NCBI GenBank assembly: GCA_037178975.1
Contig: JASJZH010000005.1
Location: forward strand, 2,914,001-2,978,000
Direction: 5' to 3'
Source of the DNA: Oscheius tipulae
Taxonomy: Eukaryota > Nematoda > Chromadorea > Rhabditida > Rhabditidae
Length of the DNA stretch: 64,000 nucleotides
Translations under genes and position numbers: made by a program
The notes under the pieces: generated by a model
Database searches by the model: none
The model's input: the letters and a program-made list of their open reading frames with translations, nothing else
What the model was told of the DNA's origin: nothing
Shown: positions 23,407 through 33,950 of the stretch, one piece after another
Layout of the letters: each line of letters begins with the position of its first letter
Numbering within the stretch: position 1 is the first letter of the stretch

Positions 23407-23699
23407 AAAATAAACGAAGATGACCAGATCATCCTTTTAATCAATTCAATTTCTTCAAGGCTTGTGATTGCGTCGACGGGGGCTCCTTCGACGGTGTAGT
23501 TGTGATAGAAGTCGGTGCGGTTGCGGCATACTTGGTCGTTGTTGCCGTCGTAAGCGTAAGCGGAATAATTTGCTGTTCCTTGGGTCCCACCAGCTCAGCA
23601 AAGAGCAGGAAGACCACCTTGAGGCTGGACTGTGTGAAAAAAAAAGTTCGCACGGCAATCTTCTTGTTCAGTTGGATGCAGATTGAGAACAGGGAAACG

Positions 23700-24428
23700 A
23701 ACCTCAGGACGTAAAAGTTCCCGAAGGTGATAATGAGGTCCTGACTCGTGCCCACTTTGGCAAGACCGCCCTTCTTAAATATGGCTATGCGGTTGAATAC
23801 ACGCCCATTCCATGCGAGGACATCAGAATTGTCGCGTACTGCTTGACGGCGGTCAGAAGACGCCAAATGTGCTTTCGGGTCGATGCCGACCGTCGCCTCG
23901 TCCAGAACCATGATTCAGCCTTAAGAGTAGCGTTGAGGTTGAATGAAGCAGTTGACAGTGAAAGACTGACAGACTGTGCAATGACATTAACATCAACACT
24001 TGATTGTCCGAACAATGGTCTGGACAGGGATAGTTGGTAGTCGACTTATAGAGACTGCTGACAGTGGTCATAGACGGACAGGCAAAAGTTACAGTTGAGT
24101 GCACTGGCTGAACATATGATAAGCTGACAGACAGAAGCACAGAAATAGACGTATAACTGATCGTAGGAGAAAGAGAAGCCGCCACACTGAGACGACGTTT
24201 CTATCCACCACTGCACTGCCCCATTCTCTTGTTCGCATGCTCGGTCATGTCGACCATCTCCAAAAGACAGTCCACTCGTGGCGAACAGCTCCTGTGAGAA
24301 TCTTGAAGATTCGTCAGGGCCCAGACCGTCGGGCTACAAGTTTTTTCCGGCAAATCTGCGGCTAAGATCCGTCGTCGTGATGGCGGTGACTCGCTCGGAA
24401 AGTCTCCATTTTGAGAGACAGTACACAA
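23700..24428 (-). pseudogene. ABCA-type ABC transporter, nucleotide-binding domain remnant
   Basis: Pieces of an ABCA nucleotide-binding domain are recognisable in order on the minus strand. They are EMVDMTEHANKRMGQCSGG followed by KRRLSVA (ABC signature region), then LDEATVGIDPK (Walker B and D-loop), then LMSSHGM (H-loop), then IAIFKKGGLAKVGTSQDL and FGNFYVL. The Gln after CSGG is replaced by a TAG stop at 24201-24203. At least two frame changes separate the Walker B, H-loop and C-terminal pieces. No Walker A is visible. This looks like a dead gene fragment. An adjoining frame down to 23441 is low-complexity Thr-rich sequence without homology I recognise. Confidence 0.7.
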
Positions 24429-24523
24429 TAAAGGTTCAACAATCAGTCAATATTTGAAACAGATAAAGGTCAAACATGTTCATCGCAATAAAATCTTGTC
24501 GAATATACATGCAATAGACGCTC

Positions 24524-26505
24524 TCATAATATCGTAAAACTCTGGCCAACAACTTCAGAGACAGGCGTCGAAGGAGCCGGATAGCTCGGCATCGGATGTC
24601 CGAAATAGTTGTTGACTTGAATGATGTTGAACTGTGGGGATAGAGGAAAGAATCCCTGGCTACCCTGAGGACGGATGGGAATCCCGAACGGGAAGGGGCC
24701 TTTACCATTGTTGAAGTCGGGGTTAAACCCAGGGGGAACCTGGAATCTGGGAAGAAAGACGGGCTTTCCGGGAATAAAATAGGGAGCGGGACGAGGCAAT
24801 GCCTTTCTCACAGACTGGAAAGCTTTCGGGGAAAAGATTGGCTTGGGTTCTTCTCGGCTCCCTTCGGAACTGGTGGAGGACACCTCCTCTTCCTCACTAA
24901 CCACTGGTGGAGACGAATGGTTATCAATGACCGGCTGGAATTGAAAACTTGATGCGAAGGACTGGTAAGTTACCTTTTCCTCAGGTGCTTCAGGGGACCT
25001 AGAAGAAGACTCTTCCTCTTCGCTGACCAGCGGTAGAGAAGGACGAATGGGAGAGTCAGCCTGCAAAGAGTCCTAATGAGTTTGAGCAGTGACTGTCTCT
25101 TTGGGATCCTTCTGTTAATAAGATAGCCTGTACCGTCTCGGTTTCGAGACCAAGTCTCATCCAGTGATCGAACAAAAACTTGTTCATCTGATAATGTATC
25201 GCCCGTATTGGCAACTGACCAAGCTATCGGAGTTGTACCGTCTACATAGGTGGTCAAGTTCTAACCCGTACAGTCTCGGCTGCTGAACATTTCAGTCGAA
25301 CCGGGATCACGGAATCCAGACAATCTCGGAAGGACCAGTGTGATCTGACGACAGGGATAAGCCCAATCATTACCTTAGCAGTAGACTCAGAAGAACTGGA
25401 AGACGACTCGTCCTCATCGCTGACAGTCGGTATAGAACGACCACTAGTCGAGGTAGTCTAAAAATGGGCATGAGTACGGTACACCGAGAAGCCTTACCTT
25501 GAGCAGTTTCATCGCAACCGCATCCTTCCGTTTCTCTTCAATATCCACGAAAATATCCTCTGAGGGCAGTCCAGCCGTTCCATCCTTCAAGCGATCCCAC
25601 ATGGACGGATCGCTCAAACCGTAGGTTGCGGTATTTGGATTGATCTTCTCCATCGCAGTGATCATCTCGAACAGAGAGGAAGAAAGCTGAGGATTGAGAC
25701 TCCAGAGATAGCTGCGAGGTTCGTATGCTTCGTTGGAGGGAAACATTTTTCGGAAGAGGGGCTTGGTACAGATGACATTGCGGATGCTGTTCTTCCAATA
25801 GGATGAGGTAACGCAGCCGGAGAAGTAGTGCCTGGAAACAGGGAATAGGTGGACTGCGTTAGGGGAGGGGGCTCAGTAGGGCAAATGACACTGACAGGGA
25901 AGAGCGAAAACTTGATAGGCACTTGGTATTCACAAAGTAAGAGACTGACTCTACAAGTTGACAGAGACGTTTGAAAAAGTAAGGGCAAGACAGACTACAA
26001 ATGCAACGCTATGGGAAAGACAAGTACAATAATAGAGGTGGAAACAGTGGGACAGGGAAGCCAGAGTTGGAAAGAAGACGACGGATAGGGACAGGATGAC
26101 AGAATGACCAGGACTCCTGTATCGGTTTCTATAAAGTCTTATAAAAGAAACCCACTTGGCAAATCGATAGATATCCCTGCTTGTCACCTCCTTCTTTGCA
26201 TTGAAGATGGCCAAGCCCGCGATAACAGCATACGGTGTCATGCTCCCTTTGACACTGTACTTCCTCTTCTTGTACTCCTTCGGGCTCGTCTTTGCGCCAC
26301 CAACAAATTTGTTGACCTGAATGAGCCAAGAATAGTAGTCAAAGTGAGCATTCACCTAAAATTAAGCCATTAGATAGTTTCGGAAAGATCTCACCTCTTT
26401 CTGGACAGCTTTCGGCTCACACTTGATCGTCCCGCCTGCTGCAGCTGTTCCCAAGAGTTGAACCAGGTTGGCTGCGAGCTTAGGGTCGAAGAAGTTGAAA
26501 GACAT
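24524..26505 (-). CDS. Divergent forkhead-domain transcription factor, copy 1
   Basis: Six exons (26505-26395, 26355-26156, 25831-25498, 25457-25374, 25060-24974, 24934-24524) join in phase to give 408 residues. A short forkhead (winged-helix) domain spans about residues 70-140. TPYAVIAGLAIFNAKKEVTS and RDIYRFAK correspond to helices 1-2 (canonical PYSYAALIAMAI and IYQFI). YWKNSIRN is the recognition helix (canonical WQNSIRHNLS), and YLWSLNP is the wing (canonical YWTLDP). The usual His of NSIRH is Asn here. Downstream are GLSDPSMWDRLKDGTAG, also seen in copy 2, Ser/Glu-rich acidic blocks and a Pro-rich C-terminus. It would act in the nucleus if it binds DNA. The 39-nt gap at 24973-24935 is in frame, so that intron is uncertain. 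Confidence 0.8.
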
Positions 26506-28191
26506 CTTAGTGGAAAGCAGAGCACAGGAGAAGATCCGAAGGAAAGTTTTTGGATGATTGAATCATGCTTAAACAGTCAGAAGCCATGCGGGGAGACGAA
26601 CACAAGCGGGCCGCTTTTCTCTGTCTCCGTTAGGGCTGTAAAATGTGGCCAATCGATTAGACTGTAATTCACAAAGACCCTAAAAGCTCTAACAGATGCC
26701 CTCCTTCTATTACGAGCTTTCTGTGGAAAGAAAATTTGGGATCTATGCACTTTTCTGATAGCTTTTTTTTTATAGTACTCTTTAGATTTATACAGTTTGG
26801 AAAGTTCATGGTTCATCGTCCTCAAAAGGAACATCTAGTCCTACCCCATATTCTGTCCCTAGGAACCCTGACACCTGATTAGAGAGGCTCAGAGCCTGGT
26901 GTGAAACATTCAAGTAGGCGAATCATGTCCTTCCGCAATCTCTTTATTGGACGAGCTCACTGGGCGGTCTGGTTGTTGGCCTGCTCTACGCTCTTGTTGA
27001 TGAAATTCATCTTCTCGCCACGAGCCAGACCCGACTTGGGCGTCTGTTCCGGAGAATTGAGTCTACTGCTGGGACTTGAGCATCTATTCTATCGACTTTT
27101 CCCGACGTCCTGCTTCTTCGTTTCGTCCTTCTTCTTCTTCCTGATCACCAACCAGTAGACGAGGAAGTCGACCTGTCCCAGCAGCACGAGGACGATGATG
27201 ATTGCGATCTTTTTGCCAGTAGACGAAGAGCCACTGCCTTCACCGCTGACAGATCTCGAGGTAAAACTCTGACAGCTGGTCTCGTTTCCACTGCCACTGA
27301 ACTTTGCACCAGGTGACTCTTCCGTAGAAGCAGGAACTCTGTTGGACCTACTGGAACTCATGACCACATCGATCGAAAGAGCAAAGCGGCTGGTCGGTAG
27401 AATCTCTGTCGTGGTGGTTGCTGTTAGGCTTGGGCGTGGTGGTTGCCATCGTTGCGGTACTGGTAGTCGGGACAAAGATCTCGATGTCCATTTCATCGTC
27501 CTTCAAGGCCAGCTACTTCTTTAACATTTCGGCTTCTTCCTTGGTCAGCTGCTTCTTGTTCCCACGGATCCTCAGCTTCTAAATCTCGTTGTCGCTTTGT
27601 CTTTGAGTGAAATTTGATAATTAAAAGAATATATTATACATACAAAATTTTGCACAAAATCTCTTTTCTTCTCGTTTCTGTCAGTGTAACGAAAACAGCC
27701 AGAGAGATCGTATACAACAGCTCCTTAAATGCGAAAAGTGTTTTACGGTTATCCGGACTAGTTTGCCTCCAGCTATTTAGGACGGCCAGAGTATCTGGAG
27801 CATATGTTACTCTTCTCGCTACAGAAGAGAAGAAACTTGCACGACTCTTTACTTTTACCCGCTTGTGACTCAGAGCTATTGCAACAAAATTTATCCACTA
27901 TCCAACAAAACAGAAAGTGAGGAAAAAATGTTTGATCACAGAGAAAGTACTGATGGCACCTTCTTTAGAAGTAGAGAGGACAAAGGTTAACTGTAGCAGC
28001 AAGCTCATCCCCTGTTCGGTGTTTGTCCTGAAGGATCCGATCCACTATGCTTCATTGGCCAATTACCTGCATGTAGCTGGTGCAAGATATCAAGTTCGCC
28101 TTGATCGATATAACGATGTCCCTGGGTGCGTTGGAGACATCGTAGTTTATGGTGGGTTTTGAAAGCTGAGCCCCTCTTGAGACCGTACTTC
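26506..28191. other. Region between forkhead copy 1 and the orphan gene
   Basis: No gene I can defend. A minus-strand frame, 27496-27089, encodes Ser/Thr-rich sequence, then a hydrophobic segment (KIAIIIVLVLLGQVDFLVYW) and a Lys-rich tail, so it could be the last exon of a single-pass membrane protein. tttatt at 26941-26946 would be its poly(A) signal. Upstream frames are interrupted, so it may be a remnant. The plus-strand frame at 27917-28162 has no recognisable features. Confidence 0.4.
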
Positions 28192-28887
28192 TCACCTACA
28201 TTTTGCCGAGCACCAAAAGCCTAGGCTCCAGTTTAGATTTTTGATTTCTCTCCACTTACAGTGAACTGCCGGAACCTCGGCAGATTTTTTATTGTTTCGT
28301 GAATCACGATCATTTTCCAGGATCCTGGAAATGAAGGGTTTGAAGCTACCCGCGAAGTACTCCCTCTTGAGAGCATGAGCAAAGTGAACCCTTTCCTCTT
28401 TCTTCTTGAGGATCGAGCGCACGTATGGAATATTGATGATACCGTCTCGCATAGCGATTCTCAGTAGTTGGCGGTACTTCTCCCAGCAAACGGCCGCATC
28501 TTTCTGATTCGTCATTCGAAGACCGATCCCCTCGATCTCTCTTCTCTGGAAGTCAATTTTGTGTACACATTAGAACGTGCTTACCGGGTTTTCCTTGAAG
28601 TGCGGGGGGAAATCAATGGTTTGATCAAGAAAGAAGATCCACTCCTCCCTATCCTGCTCTAAAAATTGCTAGTTCTGAAAAGACTACTTCTAAACTAACT
28701 AGTCGCGATGACGTTCCGCTCTGGGGGCACGATTACGTTCGGGGGGCCAAGACGAAGTCTGGTGGAAGCCAGAGCAATATCTTCTGAGTATAGTCACATT
28801 AGTGTGCTGAAGAGGAAAGGACACTGAGGAAGAGAAAATCAAGAAGGAAGAGGAGACAGAATGCTTATCACTGACCGAGCCACCCAT
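28192..28887 (-). CDS. Orphan gene, unknown protein
   Basis: I do not recognise the family. Exons 28887-28884 (ATGG), 28783-28700, 28658-28585 and 28545-28192 keep phase and give 171 residues. The last three exons, with good acceptors, are more secure than the 4-nt first exon. The product begins MEDIALASTRLRLGPPNVIV. It includes EEWIFFLDQTIDFPPHF, a helical stretch CWEKYRQLLRIAMRDG, and a basic region VRSILKKKEERVHFAHALKR. No signal peptide, membrane segment or cysteine pattern is visible. It sits between the two forkhead paralogues on the same strand. Confidence 0.5.
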
Positions 28888-29146
28888 TTTATAGGCGCGT
28901 TCGCCTATGGTACCGGATATCGCACCGGCTTCTTTGTTTAAAGACTGTTAGTATAGCATGGCATCATGTTTGGTAATGGTTGTGCAATCTTCACTTACAT
29001 CATGTTAGACAATAAACTCGTAAAATATAGAGGGTTCGGGGACGGCCTGTCAATAAGCACCAGATGATTGAAGATTTACAATAGAAACAATATAAACCTT
29101 GCGCTGATCTCTTTCATAGATCGGTGGAAAAACTAACGGGAATTTT

Positions 29147-29214
29147 GCCCGCTTAGCTCAGTCGGTTAGCGCTCCGTCTACAAAACGAGCTGGATTCGAC
29201 TCCAGCGTGGGTCA
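29147..29214 (+). repeat. tRNA-like sequence
   Basis: gcccgct pairs with the 3' cgtgggt (six of seven, with G-U). The D arm is gctcagtcggttagcgc and the T arm is ctgga-ttcgact-tccag. The anticodon arm is short and mismatched and there is no normal variable loop, so this is probably a tRNA pseudogene or tRNA-derived repeat just downstream of forkhead copy 2. Confidence 0.5.
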
Positions 29215-29298
29215 AACCATTTTGTCTGTTCCCCAAAACACTTTCAGAGCAAATTTACTACAAATACTAAAGAAATAAATACACTTATGAGTATCGAA

Positions 29299-31316
29299 TC
29301 ACAGTGACTCGTAGATCATCGGATCCGTCCTCGCTCCATATGGCATGTAAGAAACTTGTGGTCGCGTCTGACAAGTTTCGAAAACTTGGGACGACGGTGT
29401 CACCAAATCATCCTGTCCAACTTTCATCTTTTCTGCGAAGGGCTCCACGAGATACATCTTGACCATTTCACTGAAAAGCGAACTTGCTAGGTACAAGGAG
29501 AGGCACTCACTCGATGTCTCCGTCAAAGAATGTCTTCTTATTGGGAGGTAGCTGACATCCATTGATCTCGTCCTGTATCTGCATCTGGCTGCGGTAATGG
29601 TAGCAGGCCTGGAGGTACTGATGGTACTGCTGTTGTTGTTGTTGTTGATAGTAGTGGTACTGGGCCAGTTGCTGCGGATTCTGGAATCAAGGTGTTAGAC
29701 AATTGGAACTTTTCCTATTGGTTTTTCGAGAACCATAATTTGATTTAGAGCAAACCAAAGGCCGTGTGTTTCCTCCCTAAAATCTGACCAAGTCTCTTTT
29801 ATAGATCCCTCATATTAGCTGAAGGTTTTAGAGAGCATTCGTAGAGCCCTGATTATCGCGGGAGAGAGACTGCGAAATTTTTCAAAAATCCTTCCCAGTT
29901 CTATAGTACAAACTTGCCCTATCTATGTTTGTTGGAGCCTCGAAACTGTACTGTCTCGATTATCAGATATCTTTACAGCGAACAGTGAGAAAATATGTGT
30001 GAGAGACTTATGAGCCTCCATGAGAGCCACCCAGTTTCGGTTGCCCTATTGTTTTGATCAAGTATGCCTTACCATTAAAGGTCTCATGGCCTTAATTGGC
30101 AACTCCAGAACCGGAGGAGGCGACGGGCTCTTCCTCTTACCCTTCTTTGCAACAAGTCCAGACTCTTCAAGTCGAGGTGACATCTAAATCCTCATTGAAT
30201 AAAAAAGAATAAGTGGACTATACCGGGTCATCCTCACTGGGCATACTAGGAGTAGGAGAGCTGATATTCCTGCTCTTCTCGTCAATGTCAATGGGGAAGT
30301 CCTTGTCGGGATGACCGGCAATTCCTGCCTTGATGGCTGGCCACTGAGAAGGATCCGACATTCCGAAGAACTCGGGCTGTTTCAGCGTCTTCTCCACATC
30401 TTCGATGGCAGCCTCCAGTTTGGGTAGATGGTCACGATTCCAGGTCCAGGTAGCACTGTTGTTGTGCTCTTGCTGACTCTCGATCTTGACGAAGAAGTCC
30501 TGTGTGCTGAGAATGTTGCGGATACTGTTCTTCCAGTGACTGGAGGTGACACAACCGGGGAAGTAATACCTGAAAGTTTGGAGTTGTTATAGTCAACATG
30601 TCACTTTTGCTTGTCTGATTCTGTTTAGTCTGTCTCTCCCCTGTCCATCTCATGTAAACCTTTTCCTATCTACTTGTCAATCTATCTTGTTCTATCAATC
30701 TGTCTTTGAAGAATACAGAACGCGCAACTCACTTGGCAAAACGATAGATATCCCTGCTCAGAATAGGGCCTCTGGCGTTGAGAAGAGCCAATCCGGAGAC
30801 GACAAAGTATGAGACATGAGCTCTAGCCACCAACTCCCTCTTCTTCCTGGGTTGTCCGTTCCTCTTTTCGCCCTTCTTGCACTTATAGCCCTTCTGCTTG
30901 TAATTCTTCTTCGTCTCCGTCTGGGTGGACCGGAAAGGGATCCCGAGCTCACATTGTCGTCTCTGTTCCTCGTATATCTTGTCCACAAAGTCGCTGATCT
31001 CACTTTTCTTCGCGTCGAGAGGGAGGAAGGAGGGGAGATCGACGTCCTGTATAACATTGAATGAGAATAGAATCAGCCTCAAACCTCGTCATTCTTTCCA
31101 ATGTCGTTCAGATCAATGTCGGCGGGATCCCCGATCAGTTTGCGAACAGCATGTTCGTCTTCCTTCCTCTGTTCCATAACATCTTCGTTTCCATTGAGCT
31201 GAAAATTTGGATCTCTAACGAAAATAAATGAAGGTTACCCATGGCTCGGTCGAGTAGAATCTCTCGTCCTTGATCCACATCTCGTAGTCCAAAGAGAGGG
31301 TCTTGAGAGGAGTCAT
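29299..31316 (-). CDS. Divergent forkhead-domain transcription factor, copy 2
   Basis: Seven exons (31316-31239, 31198-31085, 31046-30733, 30569-30224, 30183-30073, 29680-29511, 29470-29299) join in phase to give 434 residues. A basic stretch (KKGEKRNGQPRKKR) precedes the forkhead domain at about residues 130-205. HVSYFVVSGLALLNA and RDIYRFAKYYFPGC are helices 1-2, WKNSIRNILS is the recognition helix with Asn in place of the usual His, and ATWTWNRD is the wing. The motif GMSDPSQWPAIKAGIAG follows, as in copy 1. The C-terminal half has a nuclear-localisation-like KKGKRKS, a run of seven Gln within a Tyr/Gln-rich segment, and no other domain. The intron after helix 2 is in the same place and phase as in copy 1, which supports common origin by duplication. 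Confidence 0.82.
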
Positions 31317-32749
31317 TTCTTGGTAGCGAAAAAGAGAAAGAATGATTCGAGAGAAGCGTACTTCGGACGCGAAGAATCCGAAGCGGTCGCGCCGACAGAA
31401 TCCTTGGGTGGTCGCTTTGGAAGCTGGGTGCTCCTCGAAGGAGTAAGTGTCTGAAAAACCTTGATGAGAGAAAGAGTCACGAGCTGTTTCTACCGGAAAG
31501 ATTGAAATAAACTAACTAAATTGACTTGATTATCATCATTGGAACTATGCCAAAACAGAATAGCGGAGAATGTTGCAATAACTGGCCAGTATTATCCGGC
31601 TGATTCTTGTTACTTCTAGAGCATTTGTGAAAATTTGAGAAGACATGAAAGTTATAAATGTTGCTGAAAGTCAATCAGTGGCGAAGATGTTTAGGGGAAC
31701 TCTCGCAATAAATAGATACTGTAATCACAGAAAGGTAAAGTAGTCTGAAGTAGCGTACTATTAGTCGAAGTTCCTAGTGACTCTATACCCATTCGCAGTC
31801 ACCTTTTGCCAAGCTCATAACCGAACTATTGCTGAGAGGTTCCTAAGTTTGAAGCTTTGGTAACTCTATGAAATTTTCACAGGGTTGAATGGACTATCTG
31901 TTCTGTCCTGTCTATCTTGGGAACTCGTTCATATAGTTCTGTTTTATTCTCTTGTAGATGGAGATCGGTCTAGAACCACGGCAAACTCTAATAGATAACT
32001 GGCACAAAGAAGATCACAACAAGCAACACAAGATTTTTGGCAGTGAGTGTGATTGGTTAAAGCATTGAAACATAAGCTCTTCTTCTGTCACCATATACTC
32101 TGATGCCCAAAGTCGCGAATATTCTTCCTTCCCATAGGAGTATCCGGTTCTGCCACTCGTCTTTCGGGCATTGCGGTGGTGCCGTGGATTATTCCAGCAG
32201 CACTATCGGAGCGAGAGGTACTGCAAGGAGTTCTCTGTAATTTAGGATGGGGAACTTGTTCTTGTCTTTTTTATTCAACCTCCAAGGGTCAGTCGCTCAT
32301 ACTGTCAAGTTGGAGATTTATCACCATGTCGACCTGGTATCAATCAATTCCTCTCATATAAGCTTGCCCTCTTATTTTCCTGTTCTATGCAAGATGTTAG
32401 CTGCTTATCGGGGCTCTGTCTCCAATCCCTCTTTCATCCGTTATCTTCTTTCCCAACTTTAATGTTCTCTCTACCAGCCTGGCCTACTCATTTTGTACAT
32501 ATCAATTGGTCATCCTGTCGAACGACCCGATTCTATCAGTCCCTCCCTTGGCCAGTCAGTCCTCGTCTATATAGTGTTCCAACAGTTTCCTCTTTACAAA
32601 ACTGCCTACATCAATGCCTTCTTTTTTCTCTATCTATCCCCTTACAGACGTTCGTCAGACAACAAAACTTCTACCTTCTCCTTCCGACGCTCACCTTAGT
32701 AAAAACCCTCACTTGTCATCGAAATTTAGACAGGTTATAACGAGACAGA
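31317..32749. other. Intergenic region
   Basis: No gene that I can support. From about 32250 to 32720 the plus strand is rich in short cct/tgtcaatctat-type pyrimidine motifs like those in several long introns. The open frames there are by-products of that composition. Confidence 0.4.
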
Positions 32750-33950
32750 CTAGATCCAATGTTTCGGACCGAACAAGTCAACTTTACAACTAACCGGTGA
32801 GTTTTGAGCCGGATAGTTACTCAGCTTCTCGCTCTTTGCTGTTCGACGGAAACCGTCATTTTCTTCCTTAGTAGTTGTGGTCTTGTTCTCGAAGAACTGA
32901 GGAAAAACGACGAAGTTTGTGTTTTGCCAGACTGGCTCCCTGAGCTTGTAAAACTTCTCCAAAAACTGAAGGAAGGGGGCTGAAGGCCTGTCAATGGCCG
33001 CCGAGGACGGGTTCACGTCTTCTGTCTGAACCTCATGCAACTGTCAAAAGTATGAGGGAGCCTACGCTGAGCATGTAGTCATACAGTCTGTGCCCATTCC
33101 CCTGTCTCTGAACATCTTCGTGAACATAAAAGTCCAGAATACAGAGAGGCTTCTCCTCGTACTGTTTCTTCCCGGCAGTGTCCAATAGATACAACTTTTT
33201 CGGCCCGACCTTTAAAATTCCAAGGATCTGGCTCGTGTTTCTGAAAAGTAACTGAATTACTGTAGTTTCAATTTCTAACTCTCTGGTAGGATGAGGGTTC
33301 CAGAGAATGTAGAGACGCTGGTCGTCCTCATTGTCAACGATTTTCTGGTAGGTGGTCAGCACTCTCTTCAGTCCTTGGGCCTGAAATCTCGATGGTTTTA
33401 CCTAAACAGTAAATAGTTTCCCAGAGTAACCAGGGGAAGTATATGAGCCAGGCGGCTTTGCCTGTTTCAAAGTGCCCATTCTGAGAGAACAAATGGATAG
33501 TCTAGCTGTCAATCTTTTAATCGCTTACTGCAGTCTCTAGATACGGCGTAAGCACTCTCTGAAAATATTTCTCTTTCTGAATTTCTACTTGACATATTCT
33601 TTTGGTGTATAAGCCCATTCGCTGTGCCCAAAACCGAATTTCTAATTGTCAGTTTCAACGAAAACCAGTCATTGGTCTAAGTACCTTGAAAGGAAAAAAA
33701 AGCGGAAGACTCTTTCGTCTTATTCGAAATGCATGAGTTCTCGTCTCAAGATGTCTTCTATGCCTTTCTAATTGTAAACTCACTCTCCCAAATAGGCTAA
33801 ACTCACAGTAGCAGATCGCTCTCCCATCTGGTTGATAGCCTTCTCCACCGGCCAGTACTTTCTCGGATTCAATCTCATCAAATCACTCTTGCTCAGTTTC
33901 TGTATCGGCTGATCGGGGAAGATCTGTGAGAGATCATAGCCAATCTCCAT
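32750..33950 (-). CDS. mec-17: Alpha-tubulin N-acetyltransferase (MEC-17 / ATAT1 family)
   Basis: This enzyme would acetylate Lys40 of alpha-tubulin in the microtubule lumen. Exons 33950-33807, 33380-33280, 33240-33066 and 33040-32750 give 236 residues in phase. The GNAT-type core is clear: ILGILKVGPKKLYLLD, EEKPLCILDFYVHED (human LCILDFYIHES), VQRQGNGHRLYDYML (acetyl-CoA loop, human VQRHGHGRELFQYML), and AAIDRPS. The Asp of AIDRPS is at the position of the catalytic Asp of ATAT1. FVVFPQFFE matches the family's final strand. The C-terminal tail is short and charged. The last intron (33065-33041) would be only 25 nt, yet the frame requires it. The C. elegans relative acts in touch-receptor neurons; expression here is unknown. 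Confidence 0.9.

Noticed and set aside
24524-26505. Operon of minus-strand genes from the forkhead pair
   Set aside because: Spacing between genes is far more than the ~100 bp typical of nematode operons, and no second-leader signal was seen.
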